64,000 nucleotides of DNA from JAOABV01 sp039801465. GTDB lineage: Bacteria > Hydrothermota > Tepidihabitantia > Tepidihabitantales > CAIPLT01. Made by a program: the position numbers and the translations under genes. Positions 47,099 through 56,673 of this stretch are shown here, piece after piece (position 1 is the first letter of the stretch; every line of letters starts with the position of its first letter). A model generated the notes under the pieces. That model saw only the letters and a list, made by a program, of their open reading frames with translations. It searched no databases and was not told the DNA's origin. The DNA is taken from assembly GCA_039801465.1 (NCBI GenBank), contig JBDRUT010000001.1, positions 62,001 through 126,000 of the forward strand, given 5' to 3'.

Positions 47099-50000
47099 CT
47101 AATAGAGTATTAATTTTATTTCACCTTGTTCTTGTGTTTCCAGATTATATCTTACGAAATAAACACCTTTTGTTAAATTGTTCGCATCAAGTCTTAGAGT
47201 ATAAGTTCCTGCGGGATGATAACCGTCAACGAGATTTTTCACTAGTTGTCCCATGCTGTTATAAACTTTAATTGAAACCTTTCCTGAAATCGCTAAGGTG
47301 TATTTAATACAAGTCTGTTTTGTGAACAGATTCGGAACAACAGAAAATTTGTTAGTTGTGCCTTTAGTATTTTCTGATAGAATTGAAACATTTGTCGAGG
47401 TTGTTATATAAGGTAAGATTATTGTTTCCGCATTTGGAGTATAACACCAAAATTCTTGAGTATTTCCACCTTTCAGAGCATAAATTTTACCTGCATAAGC
47501 AACTAAAGCACCACCGGCTTTTACTTTTTTCGCACCAACTATTGGTTCTAATGAATACCAAGTATCTCTAATACCTGTAGTTCCGTAATAACCAAAGATT
47601 TTTGTATTACCACCTTTGAATGCATAAATTCTGCCATCTAATTCAGCAAGTGCTGCGCCATCCTTTATCTTTTTCTTTTTTGGGCGATAAGGGTCATCAA
47701 ATGATGGCTCAGGTCTACTTATCCAGACATCGTCACCAGTCAGATAAGCGTAAAAGTGATTGGTGTTTCCGCCGACAAATGCATAGACTGTGCATCCGCG
47801 AGCAACTAATGCACTACCACCTTTAATTGCCTTGCGGTCACTGGTTAAGAGTGAACAGCGAGGAATCCAGGTATCAGAATATGGAATATACATCCAGAAT
47901 TCTCGGGTATTGCCACCCTTAAATGCATATATCACAGTATCATGCGTTACCAGCCTTCCGCCACTCTTTACGCCGGTTGGTTTTGTTGAATTAAAATAAA
48001 ATTTCGGAATTTGTGCTTTTTGTATCCAAGTATCTTGACCAGGAATATAACACCAGAATTCTCGAGTATTACCTCCTTTGAATGCATAAATCTTATCAGC
48101 GTATGCAGTAAGTGAGCCTCCTCCTTTAACATTCTTTTTTCTCGGAGTTACACCATCTGGTTTCATTTCCCAAGGAATCGGTTTTCTTGGAAACCAGTTA
48201 TCAGTAGTTGGGTCATACGCATAAAATTCTTGAGAGTTTCCACCACGGAAAGCATAAATTGTGTCAGCATAGACCACTAATGAACCGCCATCTTTGACAC
48301 CTTTACCTGATACTTGTGTCAGTATATCTTGCTTTCGCACCCAGCCGGTAACGCGCAATCTTCTAGTCAGAACATCATTCAATGGATATCCATCATCAGG
48401 ATGTGCGGTCCAAACTGTTACAGTGTATGTGTCTTGTTCTGTAAGATACTTCTCAAATGTAATCTCTACGGTATCATTGGCATTAAGCGGATTGGTAATA
48501 GCAAAAGAGTCTTTGGTGTTTCGAATTTGTAGATAGACAAACCAATTTGGTGACAAAGTGGAAATACCGGAGTTTATCACTTTAACCGTAATATCAAAAG
48601 TGTCGCCAAGTAAAATTGTATCCGGTGCATTAATTGCGATTGGCATCGCATCAAATGTCGGTGTATACATTACATTAAAATCATCCACCAGCCATCGGGT
48701 TGCAAACTCGGCAAAATAACGGAACGCAATTTTCACATTCGGTTGTCCGGCAACTAATGGAGTGATATTATGAGTCTTATAGCCATAACTTATAGTTTGA
48801 CTCACACCACCAGCATACTTGGTAATTTCAGTCCAGGTGTTTCCGCCATCAGTGCTTAAAAGAACATAACCGGTATCTGGATTAGCACCGCGATACCCAT
48901 CATACTGATGCCAATAACTTAAAGTGTATTGAGTATCAACTGAACAATCAATTCTTGGTGAAATCAACCACTCGTCTTGAAGTTCTCTTGGTGAATATCG
49001 CACACCAGCACAACTTCTTGAAGGATAAGCAAGATAAACATGGAACCAGTCATTGCGATTCCATCTCTTTGGATTCTCATTGCCGTTATCAATAATCTGC
49101 CAACCACAAAACGGTGGATTATTACCAAATGGTCCCCAGTCTTCGTTAAAATCTTTATAATAAGGAGCAGTGTGATATTCTGGGCATACTGTTATCTGTC
49201 TCGTCAAAGTGTCGTTTGCTGGATTTTCGTCTGTACTCAGTTGGGTGAAAAACTTAAGCGTCACTTCACCAGAACTTGTTGGCATCCAGCATAATATTGT
49301 ATCAAGACAACTCATTGCTGGTACTGAAACCAAAACTGAATCTACTGGTATTCCATCTGCAGTCATCATAACTTGAACATTGGCTTGAGCATTAGTGCCT
49401 GAATTTCTCACTCTAATCTTAAATGTATCCAGGTCATTAACGACAACCGGTATAGTTTGGATTTCAAGAAGATTAGTCACTGCCATATCATTAGCATAGG
49501 GATAGCCGATTTCAATATCATCAATAAACCAACAATAAGTCATACCATTGCCTGCTGGTGGGTCGTCAGCATGCCAAGCAATTAAGATTGTTGAGTCCGC
49601 ATACGCACTTAAATCAATTTCTACAGGTTCGTCATAACGATTCCAGCCACCGGTTTGTTCAGAAAGGTCATAGAGCACAGTCCAAGAATTTCCACCATCA
49701 GTAGAAATCTTCGTGTAATAATGGTCACTATCTGGTGAACCGCAAAAACCATAAAACCACCATCGCAAATAATAATTATTGGTCGGAGAACCGGTTAGGG
49801 TAATTTCTGGTGTTATCAACCATTCGTCTTGATGACCATATGACCACCAGATACCAGCAGATGCTGGTTCAGTTCGAACATATTGCGCAACTTCAGTTCG
49901 ATGCCAATACCCTGGATAACCATTAATGCCATTATTAGTTTGAATCGTATCCCAGTCTGTTGGTGGAAAAGTTGTGCTGGAAAAATCTTCAAAGAAAAGA

Positions 50001-50179
50001 ACAGTTCTTGTAAAAGGTTTTGCAGAAAGCGGTTTTCTCGGAATTAGAACTTCAGAGATTTGATTATCACCGGCTCGTAAATTTTCTGGCTTTGATTCCG
50101 ACAAATTCAGATATACCGGATAAGCATAAAGATTAACCAATACAAACAACCCAATTAATACGATTATTACTTTTTGCAT
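47099..50179 (-). CDS. Secreted multidomain protein: adhesin-like domains, Kelch propeller, sorting domain
   Basis: 1026 residues. Signal peptide 1-19. Two cleaved-adhesin/choice-of-anchor-J-like domains, about 60-225 (FFEDFSSTTFPPTDW) and 340-510 (YKDFNEDWGPFGNN), alternate with CARDB-like beta domains (about 228-335 and 513-610). Six Kelch-type repeats follow (about 625-930), each like GGSLTAYADKIYAFKGGNT then EFWCYIPGQDTW, enough for one six-bladed propeller. The C-terminus (about 945-1026) is a T9SS type-A/FlgD-like sorting domain (KVYNSMGQLVKNLVDGYHPAG). Probably secreted and anchored at the surface; it stands alone. Ligand unknown. Confidence 0.85.
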   Translation of the reverse strand: MQKVIIVLIGLFVLVNLYAYPVYLNLSESKPENLRAGDNQISEVLIPRKPLSAKPFTRTVLFFEDFSSTTFPPTDWDTIQTNNGINGYPGYWHRTEVAQYVRTEPASAGIWWSYGHQDEWLITPEITLTGSPTNNYYLRWWFYGFCGSPDSDHYYTKISTDGGNSWTVLYDLSEQTGGWNRYDEPVEIDLSAYADSTILIAWHADDPPAGNGMTYCWFIDDIEIGYPYANDMAVTNLLEIQTIPVVVNDLDTFKIRVRNSGTNAQANVQVMMTADGIPVDSVLVSVPAMSCLDTILCWMPTSSGEVTLKFFTQLSTDENPANDTLTRQITVCPEYHTAPYYKDFNEDWGPFGNNPPFCGWQIIDNGNENPKRWNRNDWFHVYLAYPSRSCAGVRYSPRELQDEWLISPRIDCSVDTQYTLSYWHQYDGYRGANPDTGYVLLSTDGGNTWTEITKYAGGVSQTISYGYKTHNITPLVAGQPNVKIAFRYFAEFATRWLVDDFNVMYTPTFDAMPIAINAPDTILLGDTFDITVKVINSGISTLSPNWFVYLQIRNTKDSFAITNPLNANDTVEITFEKYLTEQDTYTVTVWTAHPDDGYPLNDVLTRRLRVTGWVRKQDILTQVSGKGVKDGGSLVVYADTIYAFRGGNSQEFYAYDPTTDNWFPRKPIPWEMKPDGVTPRKKNVKGGGSLTAYADKIYAFKGGNTREFWCYIPGQDTWIQKAQIPKFYFNSTKPTGVKSGGRLVTHDTVIYAFKGGNTREFWMYIPYSDTWIPRCSLLTSDRKAIKGGSALVARGCTVYAFVGGNTNHFYAYLTGDDVWISRPEPSFDDPYRPKKKKIKDGAALAELDGRIYAFKGGNTKIFGYYGTTGIRDTWYSLEPIVGAKKVKAGGALVAYAGKIYALKGGNTQEFWCYTPNAETIILPYITTSTNVSILSENTKGTTNKFSVVPNLFTKQTCIKYTLAISGKVSIKVYNSMGQLVKNLVDGYHPAGTYTLRLDANNLTKGVYFVRYNLETQEQGEIKLILY

Positions 50180-50382
50180 AGATGCTCCTTTATCAAGAGA
50201 TACAGATTGCTTATCTGCATCATATTATTAAAAATAGAAAGTATATTTTATTTTAATAAATTACTAAATCCATTTAAAGACTTTAATTCAATAAACCACA
50301 CGATAAGTCCTCTTTGTGTTATATAATTATACAAAAAGATATTTTATGTGTCAACAGTACGCATCGCTTAAAATACCCAGTA
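50180..50382. other. Divergent gap between the Kelch gene and tRNA-Asp
   Basis: About 200 bp of AT-rich sequence with GATGCTCCTTTATC just before the Kelch gene (AAAGGAGC on its strand, the ribosome site). Nothing else is recognised. Confidence 0.5.
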
Positions 50383-50410
50383 TTGACAATTTCTATTATT
50401 CGTTTATGCT
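50383..50410 (+). promoter_or_regulatory. tRNA-Asp promoter
   Basis: TTGACA (50383-50388), 16 nt, TATGCT (50405-50410). Predicted start is about 25 nt before the tRNA. Confidence 0.65.
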
Positions 50411-50441
50411 ATTATTATAATTGTTTATTATTTTATTATCC

Positions 50442-50517
50442 GGGCCCGTAGTGTAGCCTGGTTTAACACGTCGCCCTGTCACGGCGAAGATCGCCAGTTC
50501 AAATCTGGTCGGGCCCG
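50442..50517 (+). tRNA. tRNA-Asp (GUC anticodon)
   Basis: 76 nt. Acceptor GGGCCCG pairs with CGGGCCC; anticodon stem-loop TCGCC-CTGTCAC-GGCGA gives GUC; T arm CCAG-TTCAAAT-CTGG is standard. CTA follows the discriminator, so CCA is not encoded, unlike tRNA-Sec at 18.7 kb. Confidence 0.95.
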
Positions 50518-50536
50518 CTAAATAAAATAGTCGGAG

Positions 50537-50551
50537 GAGAATAAAATTCTC
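50537..50551 (+). promoter_or_regulatory. Hairpin between ribosome site and start codon
   Basis: GAGAAT-AAA-ATTCTC fits exactly between GGAGG (50533-50537) and ATG 50552. Linear spacing of 14 nt is too long; folding of the stem would bring the site next to the AUG. Confidence 0.4.
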
Positions 50552-51415
50552 ATGCGAGAGAAGTTCTTTAATACAAGACGAAGCGTCTTATTAATAATCT
50601 TAGCAATCCTAATAATAGTGTACATTGGCACAAAAATAACCGCACATCGCATTGTCCAAACCAAAAAAGCAAATGCACAAGACGAATATTTATTATTGAA
50701 AGAAGTCCGGAAGTTGATAAAAGGACTTAAGGAAAATAATGATTCTTTAGTTTATTCGCTCTTTAATCTAACATTTACTAAAGAAAACAGATACGATTCT
50801 TTTGCTTCAATCTTAAGCCAGTGGCGAAACGGCAGAAAGATAAAAAGGATTAAAATTCAAAAACTTTCAATTTTAGGTCGGGGTGGCAATATCACAAGCT
50901 GGGTGACTTTTGATAATCGCGAACAGAAATTTTTATTCCAATCCTGGATTAAGACTAAAACCGGCTGGAAGATTTTGTGGCTATCAAAACTTTTGCCTCA
51001 AACTTTTGCTTATGGCCAAAATAATAGTGATGAAATTAAACAGATAAAGTCGTTAACCTTAAAACAATTAATTACTCAACAAGATATAAAAAGAATCATT
51101 AAGGAAAATCCCATACCAGAAACAATCATCATCGCCTCACCAAAAGGTGCTCCGAAATTATATTTTCGTCTACCTAATTATGTCGTGCGAGAATGGACTG
51201 CGGATGAAATTAAAAAATCTTATTTTAAGACCGGCGCACTCTTTTTTCTGGAATTCGCTACGATTCGGATTTTGGGTGATATTGCAACTTGTTACATTGA
51301 CATTAAACCACTGTATCGCCAAATACCACACCTGACCAGAACTCGAGGATTACAATTATATTTTGTTAAAGAAAACAATCAGTGGGTATTTGATTCCTAC
51401 GGTAGCAAATGGTAA
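50552..51415 (+). CDS. Membrane-anchored protein of unknown function
   Basis: 287 residues with one N-terminal transmembrane segment (about 10-28, VLLIILAILIIVYIG) and a soluble outer part. Two segments resemble NTF2-like/DUF4440-type beta sheets (about 45-145 and 200-287: ITSWVTFDNREQKFLFQSWI, LQLYFVKENNQWVFDSYGSKW), suggesting a duplicated fold, but I cannot assign a family. The gene follows tRNA-Asp by 35 nt and may be read from its promoter. A hairpin separates its ribosome site from the ATG. Confidence 0.55.
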   Translation: MREKFFNTRRSVLLIILAILIIVYIGTKITAHRIVQTKKANAQDEYLLLKEVRKLIKGLKENNDSLVYSLFNLTFTKENRYDSFASILSQWRNGRKIKRIKIQKLSILGRGGNITSWVTFDNREQKFLFQSWIKTKTGWKILWLSKLLPQTFAYGQNNSDEIKQIKSLTLKQLITQQDIKRIIKENPIPETIIIASPKGAPKLYFRLPNYVVREWTADEIKKSYFKTGALFFLEFATIRILGDIATCYIDIKPLYRQIPHLTRTRGLQLYFVKENNQWVFDSYGSKW

Positions 51416-51577
51416 TCGTTTAAGATAACTGAAGAAACATTGCCCCTTAGTGCACGAATGGAAGCAGCAAAGCCATCTTGAAGTTCCGAGAATTGAGACC
51501 GGCATATCTTTACAGTATATGATTCCTGGCCGCATCAGTTTAAAAAGCGGTGAGCCGACAAAAAAGTTTCCTCTTTA
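51416..51577. other. Structured gap between convergent genes, possible small RNA
   Basis: 160 bp that is less AT-rich than most gaps. It contains GAATGGAAGCAGCAAAGCC, which recalls the GGAAGCAGC of signal-recognition-particle RNA, and GGCATAT..ATATG inverted parts near 51510. The SRP tetraloop stem does not form convincingly, so I make no firm call. Confidence 0.25.
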
Positions 51578-52408
51578 CTATTGAATATAAGAACTCCGCA
51601 CTAATGGACCTGACATCACTTCATTAAACCCCATTTTTAATGCATATTCTTTATATTCTAAAAATTTCTCCGGCTTAAGATATGCTTTAACCGGTAGACA
51701 TCTTTTGTCCGGTTGCAGATATTGTCCGATGGTCAGAATATTAACTTCGGCTCGAAATAAGTCATCAATTGTTGCTTTGATTTCTTGGTCCGTCTCTCCT
51801 AATCCGAGCATCAAGCCACTTTTTGTAATTAATGAAGGTTTAATTTTCCGAGCAGTTTTCAGAACTTGTAATGAGCGACAATAACTGGCTTTGGGGTCAC
51901 GCACTAAAGGCGTTAGTCGAGCAACAGTTTCTAAATTGTGCGCAAAGACATCACAATCCGCTTCAATAACTTTTTCAATTGCCGATGTATCTCCAGAAAA
52001 ATCCGGAACCAAAACTTCAACTTTTACTTTTTTATTTTTGCTTTTAATTGTCTGAACAGTTTCAGCAAACACTTGAGCTCCGCCGTCTGCCAAATCATCA
52101 CGCGTAACTGAAGTAATGACAACATAAGTAAGATTTAACGACTCAACCACTTTTGCAATTCTTTGGGGTTCAGAATCATCAATTTTGCCTTGTGGGTCGC
52201 CTGTGGATACTGCACAAAACCGACAATTTCTTGTGCAGATATTACCCAGAATCATAAATGTCATATGTCTGTTTTCCCAACAATGAATCCGATTAGGACA
52301 GAGACCAGAAATACAAATCGTATGTAATCTTTCAGCATTCAGCCTTTTTTTTACCAATTCATAATTGGCATTTAGGGGTAGTTTAATTTTTAGCCAAGGC
52401 GGTTTCAT
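51578..52408 (-). CDS. lipA: Lipoyl synthase
   Basis: A radical-SAM enzyme that inserts two sulfurs into octanoyl groups on E2/H proteins. 276 residues, the usual size. The auxiliary cluster cysteines are C32, C37, C43 (CISGLCPNRIHC); the SAM cluster is C58-x3-C62-x2-C65 (CTRNCRFC); and the C-terminal RSSY (271-274) supplies the serine ligand. No lipB or lplA is next to it. cutA lies just upstream on the same strand. Confidence 0.95.
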   Translation of the reverse strand: MKPPWLKIKLPLNANYELVKKRLNAERLHTICISGLCPNRIHCWENRHMTFMILGNICTRNCRFCAVSTGDPQGKIDDSEPQRIAKVVESLNLTYVVITSVTRDDLADGGAQVFAETVQTIKSKNKKVKVEVLVPDFSGDTSAIEKVIEADCDVFAHNLETVARLTPLVRDPKASYCRSLQVLKTARKIKPSLITKSGLMLGLGETDQEIKATIDDLFRAEVNILTIGQYLQPDKRCLPVKAYLKPEKFLEYKEYALKMGFNEVMSGPLVRSSYIQ

Positions 52409-52439
52409 ATTTTAACTTATATATTTTTGCGGAAATACC

Positions 52440-52775
52440 TTATTGGCAATTATCTGACAAACTCTTCTCAAGCCAAGCAAGATACTTTTGGTATCCTTGA
52501 GAAATATCGATTGCAATAATCTCCGGTATCTTGTAAGGATGAATCTGCCGAATTGCCGATTCTACTTTACGATATTTGTTTTTTGTTGTTTTGATTAAAC
52601 ACAGATATTCTTTAGTATTTTCCAATTTATTTTCCCAGACATAATAACTTTTTATTGGTCCTAAGATTTGACAACAAGCAGATAAATTATTTTTAACCAA
52701 TGTCTGACAAATCTTTTCCGCATCAGTTCTTTGACTAGTTGTTGTGATAATTAAGATATATTGAGCCATAATCAT
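52440..52775 (-). CDS. cutA: CutA-family protein
   Basis: A 111-residue (109 from the second ATG) trimeric ferredoxin-like-fold protein, named for divalent-cation tolerance in E. coli; true role unclear. Motifs: NNLSACCQILGPIKSYYVWENKLE, EYLCLIKTT, and HPYKIPEIIAIDI. ATG 52769 has better spacing from AAGAG than 52775. It precedes lipA by 31 nt. Confidence 0.92.
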   Translation of the reverse strand: MIMAQYILIITTTSQRTDAEKICQTLVKNNLSACCQILGPIKSYYVWENKLENTKEYLCLIKTTKNKYRKVESAIRQIHPYKIPEIIAIDISQGYQKYLAWLEKSLSDNCQ

Positions 52776-52831
52776 TAACTCTTAAGATGTTACAATCTAT
52801 CTTTATTTTTTATAAAAGCAAGTATGCCTTA

Positions 52832-53698
52832 TCAGAATACCTTAAATTCACCATCTTTAACATAGCCCCAGGACATTGATTTCGTAGTATAACCATAGCC
52901 AACACGCTCTTTTTGGTCTAAAGCAATCACGCCACATAAAACTCCTTGCTTATTTGCCAATTTGATCGCAATATCTACTGCCTGGGGAGCAGAATATTTT
53001 TTCATTAGATCTACGACCACTTTAGATAAGAACAATCGCATAATACCTTCACCATGACCGGTTGCTGCTGCTCCGCCAATTTTGGTAGCATAGAGTCCAG
53101 CACCAATAATTGGTGAATCACCAATGCGACCAGAAAGTTTACCTAAGATACCACCAGTAGATGTCGCAACCGCAATCTCTTTCTTATTATCAATTGCAAT
53201 TGCCCCAACTGTTCCCAGTTTGAGATACTGTTGAATCTTACGAAAATACAATGACTTACCTTTGGATTTAAGGTCTTGAAGTCTTTTACGCTGGAGCGGA
53301 GTAATTTTTTGATAATCCTTGAAACCATAAAAACGGGCAAATTTTCTAGCACCGTTGCCCACTAATAACAAATGGTCAGTCTCTTCCATTACCTTGCGAG
53401 CAACTAAGATAGGATTTTTAACCCTACTAATTGCACCAACTGCGCCAAAATCACCTTTATCTGTCATAATTCCTGCATCCATTTCTATTTTCCCATCAAT
53501 AGTTAAACTTGACCCAGTACCACAATTAAAAGTCGGATTGTCTTCCATTAGTTGAATTACTGCGGTAACAACATCTAAGGCACTTTTATTTTTAGTTAAA
53601 TATTGCCAACCTTTTTGTAATACAATAGAAATTCCTTGACGATGGGCTTGAGTATCAAGTTTCATTCCGGCACCGCCATGGACAATAAGCACCGGCAT
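52832..53698 (-). CDS. Isoaspartyl peptidase / L-asparaginase (Ntn hydrolase)
   Basis: Chosen start ATG 53698 gives MPVLIVHGGAGMK and 288 residues; a six-codon longer GTG/ATG-type start at 53716 is possible. The autocleavage threonine is in LGTVGAIAID (T163), creating the N-terminal nucleophile of the beta chain. GNGARKFARF, STGGILGKLSGRIGD and the GHGEGIMR glycine loop match the type-2 asparaginase family. It removes beta-aspartyl residues from damaged peptides. Cytoplasmic; no partner genes. Confidence 0.9.
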   Translation of the reverse strand: MPVLIVHGGAGMKLDTQAHRQGISIVLQKGWQYLTKNKSALDVVTAVIQLMEDNPTFNCGTGSSLTIDGKIEMDAGIMTDKGDFGAVGAISRVKNPILVARKVMEETDHLLLVGNGARKFARFYGFKDYQKITPLQRKRLQDLKSKGKSLYFRKIQQYLKLGTVGAIAIDNKKEIAVATSTGGILGKLSGRIGDSPIIGAGLYATKIGGAAATGHGEGIMRLFLSKVVVDLMKKYSAPQAVDIAIKLANKQGVLCGVIALDQKERVGYGYTTKSMSWGYVKDGEFKVF

Positions 53699-53716
53699 AA
53701 TAGATAAATTTACCAA

Positions 53717-54408
53717 ATTTTATGATTATAGTCAATAGAGATTGAACCCTATTTTTTCAATTTGGAAATAATTTATATTTTTTATTGCCGCTTAAATTTA
53801 TAGGATATTTATGAAATCCTAACCCAATAGACTCTACGCATATTTTTACCAAGCAACACATTTTAAGCACTCTCTAATTTACACAAATTATATATATAAA
53901 TAAAATATAATTTAGGGGTAAATTTTATCTAAGTCCATAATATCCAAAAAGTAACATCTAACATCCATTTTTAGGGGGTATAGTGGGGTGGGCGGAATCT
54001 CAAACTTAGAACCTAAAAGAAAAGCACTTTAAGTTTCACGCCCAATTAGTTGCTTAAAACCGCAGATAGAATTTTGCCCAAAAGAGCACATAAATAAGCA
54101 CTTAAAAGCCAATTTAATAATGCATTTAATATATCTTTTTTTAGGGCTTATAATAGGACATAGTTTAGACCGTAAAATGCCATGTTTATTAGGATACAAG
54201 GAACTGCATAAATCATTCTACTCAGAGTTAAAGGGAAAATAGATTAAGAGGTTACCTGTAAACTTCTTGTCTTATTTTGTTATCTGGTGTTTGATTTTTA
54301 ATATTACTTTGTTATGACTAACTTCACCTTTACAATCCCATCATTCACTTTCACAAAATACACCTATCTTAATGCCATCAAGCGAAATCTTCGCAATCTA
54401 CTCTTTTC
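53717..54408. other. Long AT-rich gap, no recognised gene
   Basis: About 690 bp between two minus-strand genes. All frames are broken; a small ORF at 54314 overlaps mutM in antisense and is not credible. There is a G-rich patch (TAGGGGGTATAGTGGGGTGG, 53972-53991) that shares GGGGTATAGT, inverted, with the dispersed 168-nt element, but no further alignment. AAGCACTT occurs twice near 54024 and 54097. Confidence 0.5.
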
Positions 54409-55242
54409 TTATTTATCTGGTTGGCATTTGGGACAAAATCGAGTTCTCCGATTACCAATCTTGACAAATTCAATTTTAGTTTTACAAATGCGACACGGTT
54501 CTCCTTCGCGGTCAAAAACAAAAGAACGAAACTGATACCTTCCTTCTTTGCCATTGGGTCTTAAATAGTCTGAAACCGTAGTTCCCTTAGATTTTATGCC
54601 GATCTGAATAACATCTCTTAACGAGTTAGTTAACTTCTCTATTTCTGAGTCCGTTAAAGTATTGGCTCGGCGTAAAGGATGGATTCCAGCAAGAAATAAT
54701 GCTTCATCAGAATAAATATTACCAACGCCAGCAGTAATTGACTGATTTAATAATAGACTTTTTATTGTTGCTTTTCGATTTTTTAATTTGGAAGATAGAT
54801 AGTTATAATTAAATTTCCTATCAATTGGTTCTAAGCCTAATTCTTTTAACCCATTCAAAACATCAGGGTAATTATCTTTAGGCACTAAATATACTCTGCC
54901 TAACATTCTTGGTTCAACAAAACTTAAAATTGTTTTACCAGAAAGATAGAATCTTATCCGTTCGTGTTTCGGCGCATTTGTGGTGTTTTGCCAAACTAAT
55001 AATTTACCTGATAGCCGTAAGTGGACGATTATTTGATGATTATTGTCTAAATCAAAGATTAAATATTTTGCCTTGCGAGTGAGATTAGTAATTCTTTTGC
55101 CAATAACACCTTTCTTAAAAGCACGAACTGATGGATAACCAATAATATCGGAGCGGACAATCTTGATCTCGGTTATTCTCTTATTAACAATAACTGGTTT
55201 TAGTTCCCGTTTAATTGTTTCAACTTCAGGTAATTCCGGCAT
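54409..55242 (-). CDS. mutM: Formamidopyrimidine-DNA glycosylase
   Basis: Removes 8-oxoguanine and other oxidised bases and cuts the DNA strand. 277 residues; MPELPEVETIKREL gives the catalytic Pro2 and Glu3. The helix-two-turn-helix region has LLNQSITAGVGNIYSDEAL. The zinc finger uses C250, C253, C270 and C273. Full length and probably a single-gene transcript. Confidence 0.96.
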   Translation of the reverse strand: MPELPEVETIKRELKPVIVNKRITEIKIVRSDIIGYPSVRAFKKGVIGKRITNLTRKAKYLIFDLDNNHQIIVHLRLSGKLLVWQNTTNAPKHERIRFYLSGKTILSFVEPRMLGRVYLVPKDNYPDVLNGLKELGLEPIDRKFNYNYLSSKLKNRKATIKSLLLNQSITAGVGNIYSDEALFLAGIHPLRRANTLTDSEIEKLTNSLRDVIQIGIKSKGTTVSDYLRPNGKEGRYQFRSFVFDREGEPCRICKTKIEFVKIGNRRTRFCPKCQPDK

Positions 55243-55437
55243 AATAAAGAGATTAATTATATGAGATTAAGTAAAAGTGTCAATGTAACCTTACAATCTG
55301 TCCCAAAGCACTGGTTCTATTGCAATCAATCTTTCGTAAGATTTCGTATTAGTTCTTTTTAAAAGTAGACCATTCTTATATAGAAGTATTTCTCAATGTT
55401 GACATTACAATTGATTTTATATAGACTTACTATAATT

Positions 55438-56649
55438 ATGGAAAAATTTATAAAATATCTTAGGGTTATAGTAAAATATCGGAAATTAATTGTCTATAAT
55501 GTACTAATTGTTACAGTTGCAGCGGCAATTATCAGTTTAATTTTACCGAAAAAGTATAAAGCAGTTGCTCAGATATTACCGCCATCAGAAGAAACTGATG
55601 TCTTTGGAGCAATATCATCATCAGGTTTATCCATACCGCGCTTAAGTCGTTTAGCCCGTGCTGGAAGTTTTTTTAGAAGTTCAACTCCATCAGATTTAAT
55701 TGGTGCAATTTTACAAAGTCGAACAATTTTAGAGCGGATTGTTGATAGATATGATTTGAGGAAAGTCTATAAAGTAAAAAAAGGAGTTGAGCCAGCAATT
55801 AAAATGCTTGCCAAATCCACAGAAATTATCGTTTCCGAAGAAGGCGTGGTTAAAATTATTGTCCAAGCACCTAAGGCCCAATTAGCCGCAGATATTGCAA
55901 ATGCTTATATTGAAGAGGTTGACCGATTCTTAAAAGAGTCTAATATGAGTCGGGGTAAAAGTATGAGAATGTTCATTGAAAAAAGATTAACTACTGCTGA
56001 TGAAGAACTGAAACAGACCGCAGAATCATTAAAAGTTTTTCAGGAACGACATAAGATTGTTTCTGTAGATGAAGAAGTTAAAGCGATAATTGAGACCTAT
56101 GCAAAATTAAAGGCAGAATTACTAAAACGAGAAATTGAATTAGGTGTCACTGAAGAAATTTCAACCCCAGATAACCCGTATGTGGTATCAATAAAGCGTG
56201 AAATTGACGAATTCCAAAATCTCTTAAAAGACATTGAAGTTGGCAAGGGTGGCAAAGGATTTGGTGTTGGGTTTGCTGTGCCATTTCAAAAATTACCTGC
56301 AATCTCAGCAGAATATGCTCGACGATTAAGAGATTACCGGGTCCAGTCAGAAATTTATACTTTACTTGTGCAACAATATGAACAGGCAAAAATCTTAGAA
56401 GCCCGCGATACTCCCAATATAACTATTCTTGATTATGCCCGAGTTCCAGAAAAGAGAAGTTTTCCCAAAAGAAAAGTTATTGTCTTTTTTGCTCTAATCA
56501 TAAGTTTTACTGCCAGTGTCTTATTATCATTTGGTTTAGAATACTTAGAGCAGATAAAACAGAAGAGTTCTCTTTACCAAGAATTAAAATCCTATGGACA
56601 AATAATCAAGGATAGTTTCTGGATTAGAAAAAGAAAACCCAAGAGTTAA
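55438..56649 (+). CDS. Wzz-family chain-length / polysaccharide co-polymerase
   Basis: From ATG 55438 it has 403 residues; an upstream ATG at 55396 adds 14 poorly supported residues. Two membrane segments (about 20-40 and 360-382) enclose a coiled-coil-rich outer region (about 140-320), the Wzz/PCP plan. The Pro-rich motif before TM2 is PEKRSFPKRK. No kinase domain is fused. It opens a plus-strand polysaccharide cluster. Confidence 0.85.
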   Translation: MEKFIKYLRVIVKYRKLIVYNVLIVTVAAAIISLILPKKYKAVAQILPPSEETDVFGAISSSGLSIPRLSRLARAGSFFRSSTPSDLIGAILQSRTILERIVDRYDLRKVYKVKKGVEPAIKMLAKSTEIIVSEEGVVKIIVQAPKAQLAADIANAYIEEVDRFLKESNMSRGKSMRMFIEKRLTTADEELKQTAESLKVFQERHKIVSVDEEVKAIIETYAKLKAELLKREIELGVTEEISTPDNPYVVSIKREIDEFQNLLKDIEVGKGGKGFGVGFAVPFQKLPAISAEYARRLRDYRVQSEIYTLLVQQYEQAKILEARDTPNITILDYARVPEKRSFPKRKVIVFFALIISFTASVLLSFGLEYLEQIKQKSSLYQELKSYGQIIKDSFWIRKRKPKS

Positions 56650-56673
56650 AATTATCTAACCAAAACAATCTTA

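Noticed and set aside
53972..53991. Possible third copy of the 168-nt element
   Set aside because: Only GGGGTATAGT matches, in inverse orientation; the rest does not align.
54314..54535. 73-codon plus-strand ORF before mutM
   Set aside because: It overlaps the 3' end of mutM in antisense and has no supporting signal.
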